DNA of 64,000 nt from Cryptomeria japonica (lineage: Eukaryota; Streptophyta; Pinopsida; Cupressales; Cupressaceae). The DNA is taken from NCBI RefSeq assembly GCF_030272615.1, contig NC_081412.1, forward strand, positions 694,470,083 to 694,534,082, given 5' to 3'. The position numbers and the translations under genes were made by a program. This document shows positions 13,063 through 24,057 of this stretch, one piece after another. Numbering within the stretch: the first letter of the stretch is position 1; every line of letters starts with the position of its first letter. The notes under the pieces were generated by a model. It was not told the DNA's origin. It made no database searches and was given only the letters and a program-made list of their open reading frames with translations.

Positions 13063-13384
13063 TGTTGGTATTAACCAGTGACTGAGAGGGGGGTGAATCA
13101 ATAAAAATACCTTATTAATAATAATATCCCAAACGGACCAGTCTGCAACTACCCTTTTTAAATTAACTTAAAACATTGCATTAATCATGAAGGCAAGAAG
13201 ATTGAAAGAAAGAGATTTGCATGTACCAAATAAACATCACATAATACTGGCAATTATAAGTAGAAACATGTATATAGATTACTTTAATCTTGGCATGAAC
13301 TTTCCCTCCAAAATTCAAACTCAAAAATAATTTTATGCGCCAATCCATTTGTTCCACAAATCTTGCCAATTATAGAGGTGAGAC
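13063..13384 (-). repeat. 5' LTR of element D, part before the E insertion
   Basis: Starts TGTTGGTATTAACC and carries the shared U5 block TGAGAGGGGGGTGAATCA at 13083-13100. Element E follows at 13386. The last 203 bp (13182-13384) recur at 21398-21600 on the far side of E. The LTR's outer end is not recognisable: after 21600 it runs into unassigned sequence and then another repeat at 21734. Confidence 0.75.
13182..13384. repeat. 203-bp direct duplication flanking element E, left copy
   Basis: From TAATCATGAAGGC to GAGGTGAGAC, repeated at 21398-21600 at equal length. By eye the copies differ at about 13 positions (roughly 6 percent), similar to the divergence between the two E LTRs, so the duplication and E look about the same age. 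One extra G (13385) separates this copy from the LTR. Confidence 0.9.
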
Positions 13385-13385
13385 G

Positions 13386-14509
13386 TGTTAGCCCCAATAT
13401 GGAAAGATAATGTACTAAAAGGGGAGGGGTGAATTAGTAATCCAAAACTTTTCTTGAACAATATATTTACTATTATGCATAAACCAAATAGTACAATAAC
13501 ATAATATAAAGTTAAAACAAATAGATAACAATCATACATGATTCACTCCATAACACATATATTTTGGTTACGCAGAAACTCTTGGTTAGAGAGAAAAACT
13601 GTGGTGGGGATGGCACCCACAACTTCACTACTACAATAATGAAGAGTGCTTAGTTAGAGCTACATGTTTAACTATTTCTGATAGCTTACCCTGTTAGGAG
13701 TAACAAGATCTATTAGATCTACCTTGCTAAAGGATTTTACAACACTTAATCTAAATGTTGCACCTAGTTAGAGGCTTTACAATTTATAGACTTGATTAGA
13801 GTCTTTTACCCTGTTAAAGGTTTCTCTTTCAACTTCAATATTACAATAAAATCATTACAAATATCTGCAACTTTACATCTGAAATGTTATAGCAGATTCT
13901 ATGTGCTCAGAATAGATTACCTTGCTTATAGCATACCTCGGTAAACCCTTCTATTTACTCTATTCTTCAACTGTTCTCTGAAAAACTTCTCAGTGACCTC
14001 TGTGTCTCTGTAACAGTCTTCTTTCATACATACATACACTTAACTCATGCTATATAAATAGATCTCTTAAAATGGTGATCCAATTCATTGCTTTGATCTT
14101 ACAAACATGATTTATTGAATGAATGATCATGCAAAATATTTCATTGGTTAGATGACCTCGTAATCATACACAATCTTCTAGTGCAATTTCCAATGTGATA
14201 ACAGTTAGATGTGCCTCGATCTTGTAACACATTTTCATATGCATGCCCAGGTTCAATGTATCTAATAACACGTTTCACTCGGTGTATATCAACTTGGTCT
14301 GTCATCTTTGCTGCTCGGTAGCCATGAAAAGATACTCGGTAGACAACTCAGTGAATATTATGTTCTATGACTGCTTTCTTCTGTAACCGACTAGACTGTG
14401 CATACTGACTTCTCTATTATACTGACTGCATGATTCAGTAGTGTTAACCAACTAGAGTATATAGTATAACTTTGACATAAAACTAATGGCAATCTGATAA
14501 GTAGTAACA
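13386..14509 (-). repeat. 3' LTR of element E (1,124 bp)
   Basis: TGTTAGCCCC...GTAGTAACA on the plus strand; matches 20252-21390 throughout. Contains the U5 block variant AGGGGAGGGGTGAATTAG and a GAGAGAAAAACTGTGGTGGGGATGG block. Ends directly at the polypurine tract. Confidence 0.92.
14051..14060 (-). promoter_or_regulatory. possible TATA box in E 3' LTR
   Basis: Minus strand TATTTATATA, present in both E LTRs at the equivalent place (about 20934-20946 in the 5' LTR). A TATA-like site upstream of the R region is expected in an LTR. The transcription start cannot be read from sequence. Confidence 0.35.
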
Positions 14510-14522
14510 ATCTCCCCTTTTG
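14510..14522 (-). other. polypurine tract of element E
   Basis: Minus strand AAAAGGGGAGAT immediately before the 3' LTR: the plus-strand DNA primer site. Further tracts of the same kind occur upstream in the 3' UTR, at about 14645, 14777, 14821, 14842 and 14871. Confidence 0.8.
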
Positions 14523-14900
14523 ACATTAGTTGAGATGTTTGACAAAATCTACTTTCAAAGTTATAACTCAAAAATCTATATACTTTGCAAAATGACTATA
14601 TTGATAGTATATACAATAGTCAATGAAATAATATATTCAAATTTACTCCCCTTGTCAATATATTGTACATAACTCTGATTTTGCATGCTTGGTGATCTTT
14701 TTTGGTGCTTTGCTTACTATTTTGTATACTACTCGGTTCATTGCTCTTGGATACTCTGCTTACTCTGTTCGATATACTCCCCCTATATACAATACTCCGA
14801 ATATTATATCAAAACTATATCACTCCCCAAATATATTATATCACTCCCCATATATAGTATCATATAGTATCACTCCCCCCTTTTGACAAACATCAAAAAC
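14523..14900 (-). other. 3' UTR of element E with repeated PPT-like tracts
   Basis: AT-rich, no coding support. The minus strand contains at least five GGGGAGT(GATATA) blocks separated by 20-130 bp. The last, at 14871-14885 (AAAAGGGGGGAGTGAT on the minus strand), is nearly a second copy of the functional PPT. Confidence 0.6.
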
Positions 14901-17900
14901 TTAATTTCCATCTGGGGGTGGTAACTGATCAAAAATAGATTTTTACTTGTTCCAGACGTCGATGAGAGTGACTAAGAGTGCATCCTTTACACTTTTCATT
15001 AAATAATTTTGTGCTTGAATATTAGCCAATAGTGATATTAAGCCATCAAGAGTGCTTCCCTCTTGAGTAGTAGACAAGTATGTGGCTCGGTTGATCTGTT
15101 CTTGGACTGATGAAAGATGTGGAAGGAATAATGTCTGGAGTGTCATTATATCCATCCTAATCTTGTGTTTGTCATTTCTTAAGTACAATTATTGAGCCAT
15201 GAGCTGTTGTAACCTTGTATAGAAATTCTGAATTGAATTTGGCTCTATGGTCAACTTATTTGAGAGATCGGTGATCTCTTTCTCAATTGTCTCTGTTTTA
15301 TTCTTAATGTCTTTAATGAATGAAGAAAATGTGTAGAGTTTCTGAAATAAATAATGAATGTGCTTGAGTTGAGGAGTCAACTCAGCAATAAATTTGACAA
15401 GTTTGACTTTGCCAATAGTTAAAGCTTTTTGTACCTCTTCTATCATTTTTGTAGTGAGCTCTTTGTCTTTCAGCTTGCTCAAATACTCAGATGCATCAAG
15501 TCTAGATGTTTCTATTTGATATAGGAGTTCCTCCAGTTGAATGTGAATGGCTGCATCGGTTGACACTGTAGCTGTAGGTAACATATCTGTTAGTGTCTTC
15601 ACCTTCTGAAGTACTTTATTCTTCTTTTGAATGGCCATCTATTTTTCTTGTTTGGCCTTTTCTTTGCATGGTTCACCAAAATCAATGAGTGCTTGCCCCT
15701 TTAATTTTGATATATCCACATTGGGCAACACTATTGGTTTAGATAAATCAACTTTGAAACTATGATTTTTCACTTTCTTCTCTTTACCTTTGGCCAGTTG
15801 TACTAAGACAATAGCTTGTGAGGCTTGCTAACCCTTGGTAGGTTGCTTGGTAGAGGCAACACTTTGGTCGGTTCCTATAGCCACTATGGTGTCTTTTGGT
15901 GTCTCGATACTGGGTGTCTCAGCTGCAAAATTTTTAGTGCTCGATGGTGCTTGAGAGGTCTGTTCTTGAGTTGTACCTTCTGCTACTGTAGACTTGTGAC
16001 CTTCAGTGCCTTGTGCTGTATCTTGAGGAGCTTCGGTAGAGACAGGTTGCTTGGCCGATGGATAAGGCTGAACTTGTTCTAAAACAAGTTCACTACATAC
16101 AAGTTTTGCATATGTAGTGCCTTCAATCATTTCCTGCTCTGGTGCTTCTGTATCCATGACATCTTCATCTTTTTGAATGGTCTCCATAGGGTCTTATTTG
16201 ATGGCATCAGGACCTTGCTCGGTGACATCAAGATCGTGCTTGGTGACATCAACAATTTCAACTATAGCTTGTTCACCGACATCCTTGATTTTGAAGATTT
16301 CCTGCCACTTTGCTTTTGTCTCCTTTTCTACGTCAATGTATAGCCCATTCATCAATTTTAAGGCTCTCTGTTTGACCAGAAATTTTGAATTGTAGGTTGT
16401 TAAATGTTCCTTTATTTTTGCTAATGACATATCAGGAAATAGATGGGCTAGACTTCTTTCTCTAATTTGTTTCTCTGAGTCCATTGCATATTTCCACCTA
16501 TTATCAATATGCAAGTAAAGTTCATTTGGAAGTGACTTAACTAGTTCTAATGGAGCTAACCGGAACTTTAGAAGTGTGCAAATGATAGCTTCTTCAATTT
16601 GTTTCTTCTCATCATTATTTCTAGTCTCATACTTGACATATCTAAATGAACCAAATCCTCCATATTCTTTCAAATTAGTACATAAGTTTTCAACACTATG
16701 TATATTTACCTTCTTGCTTTTAACAATCTGGAATTTGTTGGCATCCTCTGATTCTGTATCACTTAACTCTTTTGCCAAAATGAGTCTCTGAGTATATTTC
16801 TTGTAGGTCTTGGTTACCTTGGGAATAGTAACAGTCTTTTGTTTCTTACTCGGTGATGCTCCAGATGCTCTTGTGTTAGGTTTCTTTGTTGGAGGTGGAG
16901 TCGGCAGGGCCTTTGAAGTGTCCAGTTTCTTTCTCCTTTAACACTTTACCCTTAGGCAGTTCGGTGCTCAATGTTATTGTTTCCTCTTGAGCTTTAGATT
17001 CCTCTTCGGTGATGGCAAGAGTGCCTTTGATAGGTGTGGAGGAAGAGTCTTCTCCAAATTTCTCAGATAATGCCTTAATCATCTTTGTAGCCTTTATTGT
17101 AGATTTGGGTACTACAATGCTCATTTTTACCTTTTCCTTTACTTCTTCATAAGTACCATACCGCAGCTCGGTACCAAGCCTTGGTAATGTAAGATATGTA
17201 TCAATTTGCCGTTGTGTGATGTCATAGTCAATCTCGTAACCCATTGGTGGCAAAGATTGAGTCCTTGGCTCCACAACATTCACATAATAGTAATCGGTGT
17301 CTACCTCAAAGCATATATCATTCTTATATTTCTCTACTAGTTGGGGTGGAATCCAGTACCTGTTGTGCATCTTCTCTTGAAATTTGCTGAAGTAGTCATC
17401 CATGATATCATTGAAATTATCTCCCAACTTCTTGATGAAGTCATTAATCTAATGGGTGATTGGTCGGTGTAGCTCCCAAACTACTTTACCAACTGATGGA
17501 AAGAATTTTTCAAATTAGAAAAACATGCATACAAGAAGTGAACCAAACTTTAGTGAATTTGCCAATTTGTTCTTCTTCGGCTTCCTTATTGTGCTCAGAT
17601 TCTCAAACAAGTTCTTCAATTACACTTCACATAAGTCAAATTTCATTCCCTTTTTCACAATTTTATAAGCTAAGTCAACTGCTGCACAGGGTACACTATT
17701 TTCCCTTGCTGATTGGAAGAAATAGTAACCAATTACTCTAATAGCAAACTTAAGTTCTGCATCAGTGACATTGTTTAGTTTCAGTCCTCTGTAATCGGAT
17801 TCTACTCCAGTTAAACTGATTAATTCTTTCTGTGATATCATCTTCTATGCTCGAGCTTGATCATAGATAGGATAACCGGTGATCACATGAATGATTTCCT

Positions 17901-18285
17901 TGGTGATTTTAAATGGTTTCTCTTCTAGACACATGAAATCATCATGAACTTTTCTCAAAACAAACTTGACCCACTAGGGTTTGAACACATGGGGATAGGT
18001 TAGGGCTTTAGTTAATCCCTTGATTTTGATATGCTCGTACTTGCTATCCATTTTACCATTGGTACATAGCTCATCATATGTGTCTTTAATTTTGACATGA
18101 CCGAGTTCTTCAACACGACATTTGGTGAAGAATCTCACATCTTCGACTAACAAGACTCGATCCGGGATGAGTGAAAAGGCGGTTTTGGCATCTGGTTCAA
18201 ATGCAACTTTAGGAGTCAAAGAGTATTTCAGTGAGGGCTTCTCTACATTCTTGACAATAATGGGGTCTTGGATCTTGGGTGCCAT
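14901..18285 (-). pseudogene. element E ORF2, about 1,100 codons, unknown function
   Basis: Starts at ATG 18285 (MAPKIQDP) and ends at TAA 14901-14903. It is broken only by scattered stops (near 17974, 17841, 17620, 16194, 15828, 15639, 15188) and a frameshift near 16900. I do not recognise the protein. The N-terminal third (18285-17430) is a compact mixed domain, shared with D, that includes VLLVEDV, HIKIKGL and KITKEIIHVITGYP. The middle (17427-16200) has aromatic and charged blocks such as YWIPPQLVEKY and RWKYAM. A Thr/Gln/Pro-rich linker (16187-15828) follows. The C-terminal part (15638-14943) is a predicted coiled coil, also seen in G. No RT, protease, integrase or RNase H motif is present. 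Finding the same ORF2 in three separate insertions argues that it matters for this family. Confidence 0.72.
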
Positions 18286-18836
18286 TGAAGATTTTAGGTA
18301 AAAACTAGCAAACTATCCTTAGGGTTTGACGGTTTACAAACGACAGATGCTTCACACACAGTAGATAATAATAATTTCATAAGATCAGTAAGCTAGCTTA
18401 AAAATGATATGAGATTTGATGTAAATACCTTGAATTCACTTTGAATGAGGTTTGATCACCTTGATTCGCTCTGCTTTGCTCTTTTGAAAACTTGGTGAAT
18501 GAAAATGACCACGAAAATACTTCTAAGTACACAAAATACCTTATTGGGCTTCGTGCGGGTTAGGTTAAAAACATTAAATGTGCTTGGTTCACCTTTAACC
18601 AATTTACTCTCTTTTTTTCATTTTAACCGAGTAACCAAATTTCCTTCATTTACCGACTTGACAGGCTTCCTGTATTCACCGACTAGACAGGTTTCCTATA
18701 AAGTGCTCCAAAAGACTTTGATAGAATTTCAAACTTAATAATACATCTTAACTATGCAGATTTTGAATTTAGTACATAATAGAATAGGAACTATTATGAT
18801 TTTAACCTTTAGAGAATGCAGTCATACCTTTACTAA
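18286..18836 (-). other. ORF1-ORF2 spacer of element E
   Basis: About 550 bp between the ORF1 stop and the ORF2 ATG. I see no convincing coding frame, splice pattern or secondary structure. How ORF2 would be translated (spliced, subgenomic or internal start) is not evident. Confidence 0.5.
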
Positions 18837-20189
18837 TTAATTTGGAATAGGTGCACCTAGCTTGGTAGGTAAGGTGCTTTCTTCATTTGACACAACTTCC
18901 TTCTTTATCCAAATCATCTTCAATTTTTCTTTTATTTCCTCAGTGTCTTTTCTAAGTTGATCTCTGCAATCTCCAGCTAGGTGTCTAGCTTTGTGACAAT
19001 GAAAACATGCTATACTAGGATTTCTCCATGATCTTCAGTTGTTCATTCCAAACCTTATAAAATAGTTGGCACTTATATGTCCATATCTTCTACAACATTC
19101 ACACTATATCCTTTTATTGTAATCCCATGGTACTACTGCATATTGTCGGTAAGGATCTATGTGAGTTCAGTAACCTCTAGTGTTTGCTTGGTGTGCATAC
19201 CACATATAGTTATTTTTCTTAATCTAGCACTTCTCGGTACTATGCCCATATCTATTGTAGTTTTTACAAAACCCTTTGAATTTTGCCTCTTGATAATTGT
19301 TAATAGACTTTGTCCTACATTGATTAGATGTGTGACCATATTTATTGCAATTGTAACAATAACCATTGGACCTAGTGACATTCGGTTGCTTACCTTTTCT
19401 GATCTGACATATGTTAGTAGTGTGACCTTGATTTCCACAGTAGTTGCAAATAGGCTTCTTTCTTTTGATGTTATTCCTATTTCTAGCTTGCTTTGATGAT
19501 TCTCCTCTCTTGGTAGTATGAATTCCTTTCTCAATAGATTATTTTCCTTTGTAACCGAGTCTTTCATCTTTGTTGGGTCTTCTTGTATTCAATTGCTCAT
19601 CCAACATCTTTGATGCTTCATAACTCTTCTTCAATGTTTCTTTGGATTTCTTCTCTATTTCAAGTTCATCGGTCAACCTTGATACTTCAAGTCTCAATGC
19701 TTGATTCTCATCATTCTTCAGAATTGCTTCATGATGTGCATAACCTAGTTGATCTGATAGGTTTTGTTGAATTCTAGTTAACCTTGTGATTTCATCAATC
19801 TTATCTGATACTAAAACTTCAAGTTGTTGTTTCTCTCTTTGTAGATCTCTTGTTTTATCCTCAGCTGTCCTCAATGCATCTAGATTTTCAGTCATCTATG
19901 TGCTAAAATGTTCATGTTCTCTTTTCATTGCTTTTAGTTGATCAACCAGTGCTTTGTTCTTTTCTTTCAATACTCCAATCATTTCTTCAGTCTCTTCAAA
20001 TATACTATTCTCAGATGATGTCTCAATTTGTTCCACTAACTCTTGAGAATCCTGCAAATCATCAAATAATCTTCTTCTTACTTTTAGAGATTTTTGCATT
20101 TGCCTTTGCATGTCTGCAATCACTTGATTAGCATGATCTAACTCTTCTTGCAGATACACAATCCTCTAAGATTGTTTGTAGCCTTCCAT
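18837..20189 (-). pseudogene. element E ORF1 (gag-like, coiled coil plus CCHC knuckles)
   Basis: Starts at ATG 20189, about 50 bp inside the PBS; stop at 18837-18839. The first 240 codons (20159-19539) are almost continuous coiled coil (QEELDHANQV, LQREKQQLEVL, LRLEVSRLTDEL). Downstream are CCHC knuckles: CNYCGNQGHTTNIC and CYNCNKYGHTSNQC are complete, CKNYNRYGHSTEKC has its second Cys replaced by Tyr, and degenerate ones follow near 19090 and 19000. The C-terminal tail matches D ORF1. A nucleocapsid or capsid-like role is inferred. An early TAG after about 7 codons and stops near 19895, 19539 and in the knuckle region inactivate this copy. Confidence 0.78.
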
Positions 20190-20237
20190 TGATAAGATCT
20201 TTCTCTTTAGGTAGTTAAACCCTTTTCCAAGATTACC

Positions 20238-20249
20238 GCTCTGATACCA
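20238..20249 (-). other. primer-binding site of element E
   Basis: Minus strand TGGTATCAGAGC (initiator-Met tRNA type), two bases from the LTR at 20252. Confidence 0.9.
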
Positions 20250-20251
20250 AT

Positions 20252-21390
20252 TGTTAGGCCCAATATGGAAAGCTAATGTATTGAGAGGGGAGGGGTGAAT
20301 CAGTACTCCAAAACTTTTCTTGAAGAATATATTTACTGTTATGCATAAACCAAATAGTGCAATTACATAATATAAAGTTAAAATAAATATATAACAATCA
20401 TACATAATTCACTCCATAACACATATATTTTGGTTATGCAAAAACTCTTGGTTAGAGAGAAAAACTATGGTGGGGATGGCACCCACAACTTCACTACTGC
20501 AATAATAAAGAGTGCTCAGTTAGAGCTACATGTTTAGCTATTTCTGATAGCTTACCCTATTAGGAGTAACAAGATCTATTAGATCTACCTTGCTAAAGGA
20601 TTTTACAACACTTAATCTAAATGGGGCACCTGGTTAGAGGCTTTACAATTTATAGACCTGATTAGATTCCTTTACCCTGTTAAAGGTTTCCCTTTCAACA
20701 AATATTACAATAAAATCATTACAAATATCTACAACTTTACATTTGAAATGTTATAGCAGATTCTATATGCTCAGAATAGATTACCTTGCTTATAGAATAC
20801 CTCGGTAACCCATATAGTAACTCAGTAAACCCTTCTATTTCTTTGTTCTTCGACTGTTCTTTGAAAACCTTCTTAGTGACCTCTATGTCTTTGTAACAGT
20901 CTTCTTTCATGCATACATACACTTAACTCATGTTGTATAAATATATCTCTTAAAATGGTGATCCAATTCATTACTTTGATCTTACAAACATGATTTATTG
21001 AATGAATGATCATGCAAAATATTTCATTGGTTAGATGACCTCGTAATCATACACAATCTTCTAGTACAATTTCCAATGTGATAACAGTTAGATGTGCCTC
21101 GATCTTGTAACATGTTTTCATATGCATGTCTAGGTTCAATGTATCTTGTAACACATTTCACTCGGTGTATATCAACTCGATGTGTCATCTTTGCTGCTCA
21201 GTAGCCATGAAAAAATACTCGGTAGACAGCTCGGTGAATATTGCGTTCTGTGACTGCTTTCTTCTGTAACCAACTAGACTATGCATACCGACTTCTCTGT
21301 TATACTGACTGCATGATTTGGTAGTGTTAACTGACTAGAGTATATAGTATAACTTTGACATAAAACTAATGGCAATCTGATAAGTAGTAA
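20252..21390 (-). repeat. 5' LTR of element E (1,139 bp), outer end abnormal
   Basis: Matches the 3' LTR, but its outer end lacks the terminal CA seen at 14508-14509. It ends TAAGTAGTAA at 21390, followed by a second TAAGTAGTAA (21391-21400) that merges into the 203-bp duplicate. This is not a normal integrase-made end. Confidence 0.88.
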
Positions 21391-21397
21391 TAAGTAG

Positions 21398-21600
21398 TAA
21401 TCATGAAGGCAAGAACATTGAAAGAAAGAGATTTGCATGTATCGAATAAACATCACATAATACAAGCAATTATAAGCGGAAACATGTATATAGATTACTT
21501 TAGTCTTGGCACGAACTTTCCCTCCAAAATTCAAACTCAAAAATAATTTTATGTGCCAATCCATTTGTTCCACAAATCTCGTCGATTATAGAGGTGAGAC
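21398..21600. repeat. 203-bp direct duplication flanking element E, right copy
   Basis: Second copy of 13182-13384, belonging to the LTR of D. It continues into TATCCATTCATGC, presumably the target sequence beyond the insertion point. Confidence 0.9.
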
Positions 21601-21733
21601 TATCCATTCATGCAAAAAATCTTGCGGGATCTCTAGCAAGCACTCCGGCTTCAACTAGCTCTTTCTAAATTTTTCAAATCCACATGTTAGAAGGCCAAAC
21701 ATGCTGATGACTACGTGTGCTTATTCTTTTTGT
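21601..21733. other. unassigned sequence, probably remainder of the D LTR
   Basis: No reading frame and no match to other sequence in the window. Its position suggests continuation of the D LTR, but no terminal CA is identifiable. Confidence 0.4.
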
Positions 21734-22111
21734 AGACACCTAAAAAATGTTTCATCAATTCTACACTAATTATTCGATTATTTAATTAAGGAATTCTTTA
21801 ATTATTTGATTAAACTAACTATTTCTTCTAATCATCGCCTTTCAAACACTTCTAATTATTCTATTTCTATTCTCAAATCATTTTAATCAGTTAACCATAT
21901 TTCAATTATTAATTAAATATTAATTATTTAATTAATTACCACATTTTCCTTAGTTAAATAATCTTTATTATTAAATTAATTCTATTTCCTAAGTTTAAAT
22001 AATTTTATTTAAATTATTTAAATTAATCAATTAAAGATATTTATTTTTTGGGAGAAGGGCGCTCTGCAACTAGGGCACAATTTTCGAGGGTGTCGCTGGT
22101 TGCAGGGCGCC
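21734..22111 (+). repeat. AT-rich LTR-like fragment beginning TGTAGACACC
   Basis: The first 16-17 bases (TGTAGACACCTAAAAA) equal the LTR start of the F family (51403, 60831, 62778), but the body is a different AT-rich sequence dominated by TTAATTAAT-type runs. TGTAGACACC starts are common in plant Ty3-type LTRs. I read this as a truncated LTR of a related family. A GC-rich imperfect inverted repeat lies at 22058-22073 and 22096-22111. Where the fragment ends and the LINE begins is uncertain. Confidence 0.5.
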
Positions 22112-22276
22112 ACCACGTGCAAGTGCTCCCTGGCTTCGTTGGGCAGCCCTCGAGCAATAACTCTTGGCCTATTGCAATTAATGGAGACCGATAAGGATGT
22201 CCAAAGCAAGGTTAAACCGCCCATTCTTCATGCCACTAAGAACGAGCACGCGAGACGGAAGACCTTTAGCTAGGCA

Positions 22277-24057
22277 GTGGAGGGCAAGTGGATTCTATTC
22301 CTAGTTGATGCAAGATTTAAGACTATGTCACAGCATGAAGATGATGCCCATCTTGTGCAAGAAGAAGGTGAGGTTTCCCCCTCCAAGAACATCATCATTA
22401 AACCCAGTGGTTCAATTCTCTCTGCTATTTCTTTTAAGATTTCAAGGCTTAGGGACTCGGCTTTTTGTTTTGTTGCTTTTGATGTAAATAATGTACCATC
22501 TCGTCTATACATGAACAAATGGTTGCAAGATGTGTGGGTCAATAAGCTAGGGTTTCATTTTTTATTATGTAGAATGATTCAAAAGGGTTTGTTCTTAATT
22601 TTTTTTAATAATAAAGAAAGCCAAAGCAATATTGTCAACAAACAGTTCTGATCGGTGGGGAATTCATCTTTCAGGGTTGTACATTGGGACTCTGAGGCTT
22701 GTAATGATGAAATTCTTGCCCTTTCTTGTCTAGAATGGATAACCATTAAAAATATTCCCCCTTTTCTCTGGTCTTGTATAGATAGAATTGCCAAACCTTT
22801 GGGAAAAATTGTAAAAATTGACTCATCCCCCTCGGTTCTTCCACATCTCGATGCTAGGTTACTCATAGCCCTCAAATTGGGTATTGTATACCCTGCCAAA
22901 ATTGCTATCTGCTTGATAATAAAACCTTCTATTGTCCAATTGAGTACATGGGTGGTGTAGATGTCTGCCATTATTGTAAAGTAAGTGGTCACTTTAGAAG
23001 CAAATACCCTTTATTGAATAAAAAATCTAGCAGGGTCAAAAACCCCTCCCCCGGTCCTCCACCCTTTGAGCCCTAGGCTGCTCCCTCTGAACCTCCTCTG
23101 ACTATCCCTGCTCAAGATCTTTCCCCCACTCCCCCCCCATCTGACCTTTTTCCCCCACCATCGTATACCCCTCACCCATCCATCCCCCCCTTCCTCCTTA
23201 GCCCCCTCGATGACTATCTCTATCATGAACTACAATAATGCTATTAAAGATGCCCTTTCCACCACCTTTCAACCCCTCTAAATTTGTTGATAACCCCAAA
23301 CTTCACTCGGGTCCGATATCCCAGAATTCTCAACAACTTGTGTTGGAAAAATTGAGAAGAGTTGTTGAAGCTAGGAATGTTCTTGAGCAAGACCTTCATA
23401 AGCAGAAGTTGGAAATTGAAGCCTCCTCATGGTAGATACCTGACCTAGAGGACATGGATAGGGGTGGTCCACTTATAATAGATACCATTAGCAAGGCCTC
23501 TAATGAGGGCCTTGAATTGTTTGCATGTAGGGGTCCTACTGAAATTAAAACTGATGATATTTCTACCCTAGATGTGAAAGCTGGTGGGACCTAACCCTAC
23601 TATGGATGAGATCTTAGTAGATACTCTAGGTGCATCCAATGGCTCAGAGGCCTTTGTGAGAGACCCTGGTAGTAGTACCTATTGTACTTCTAGCACCCCT
23701 ATTGATGCTCTGAATGCAGAGAAAACTGTTACACAAGACAAGGGGATCAACATGGACCCCTTCACTCTTGGATACACTAATTTTGAACAAGGCTCGATAG
23801 ATACATAGGAAGGGTTTTCTATGGTCAAACACAGGAAGTCTAGAAGGAAGAGATCCCCCAAGAATAGTAAAGATAGTGCCTCTAGGAGGGAATCCCTTGG
23901 CCCTGAACAGATATCTGAGGAAAGGAAAAAGAGAGCTAGACCCTGCTTCTCTATTGCATTTGATGCTAGCAATATCACAAATAAAGAGGAGTGGCCTAAA
24001 TGTTTTGAGGGATTTAAATCCCAAATGGACCCTACCCAACAAAGTGATCCATGCTGA
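22277..24057 (+). pseudogene. LINE ORF1 (DUF4283-like, CCHC knuckle), frameshifted
   Basis: The first part (22277-22960) has the layout of the DUF4283 domain found in plant L1 ORF1 proteins, including LECLEW-like and PPFLW segments before a CCHC knuckle. In a shifted frame at about 22955-23000 the knuckle reads CHYCKVSGHFRSKYP, with the final Cys replaced by Tyr. A Pro-rich linker follows, then a basic C-terminus (MVKHRKSRRKRSPKNSK) in the frame of 23584-24057, with one TAG near 23806. An RNA-binding role is known for the family. The stop codon TGA at 24055 overlaps the ATG of ORF2. Confidence 0.75.

Larger units (their letters stand above)
13386..21390 (-). mobile_element. element E: complete LTR retrotransposon without pol
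   Basis: About 8.0 kb on the minus strand: 5' LTR 21390-20252, initiator-Met PBS, gag-like ORF1 (20189-18837), ORF2 of unknown function (18285-14901), polypurine tract 14510-14522, 3' LTR 14509-13386. Nothing in any frame between the LTRs resembles protease, integrase, RT or RNase H. The coding space is filled by the two ORFs, so the lack of pol is not a simple internal deletion. Its PBS, U5 block and PPT are of copia type, suggesting mobilisation by a copia partner (inference). The LTRs differ by about 7 percent over the first 245 bp by eye. Confidence 0.85.

Noticed and set aside
21780-22030. Very AT-rich stretch that could suggest an origin or matrix-attachment region
   Set aside because: Similar TTAATTAAT runs occur in the F-family LTRs. 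An LTR-like fragment explains it, and there is no positive evidence for another function.
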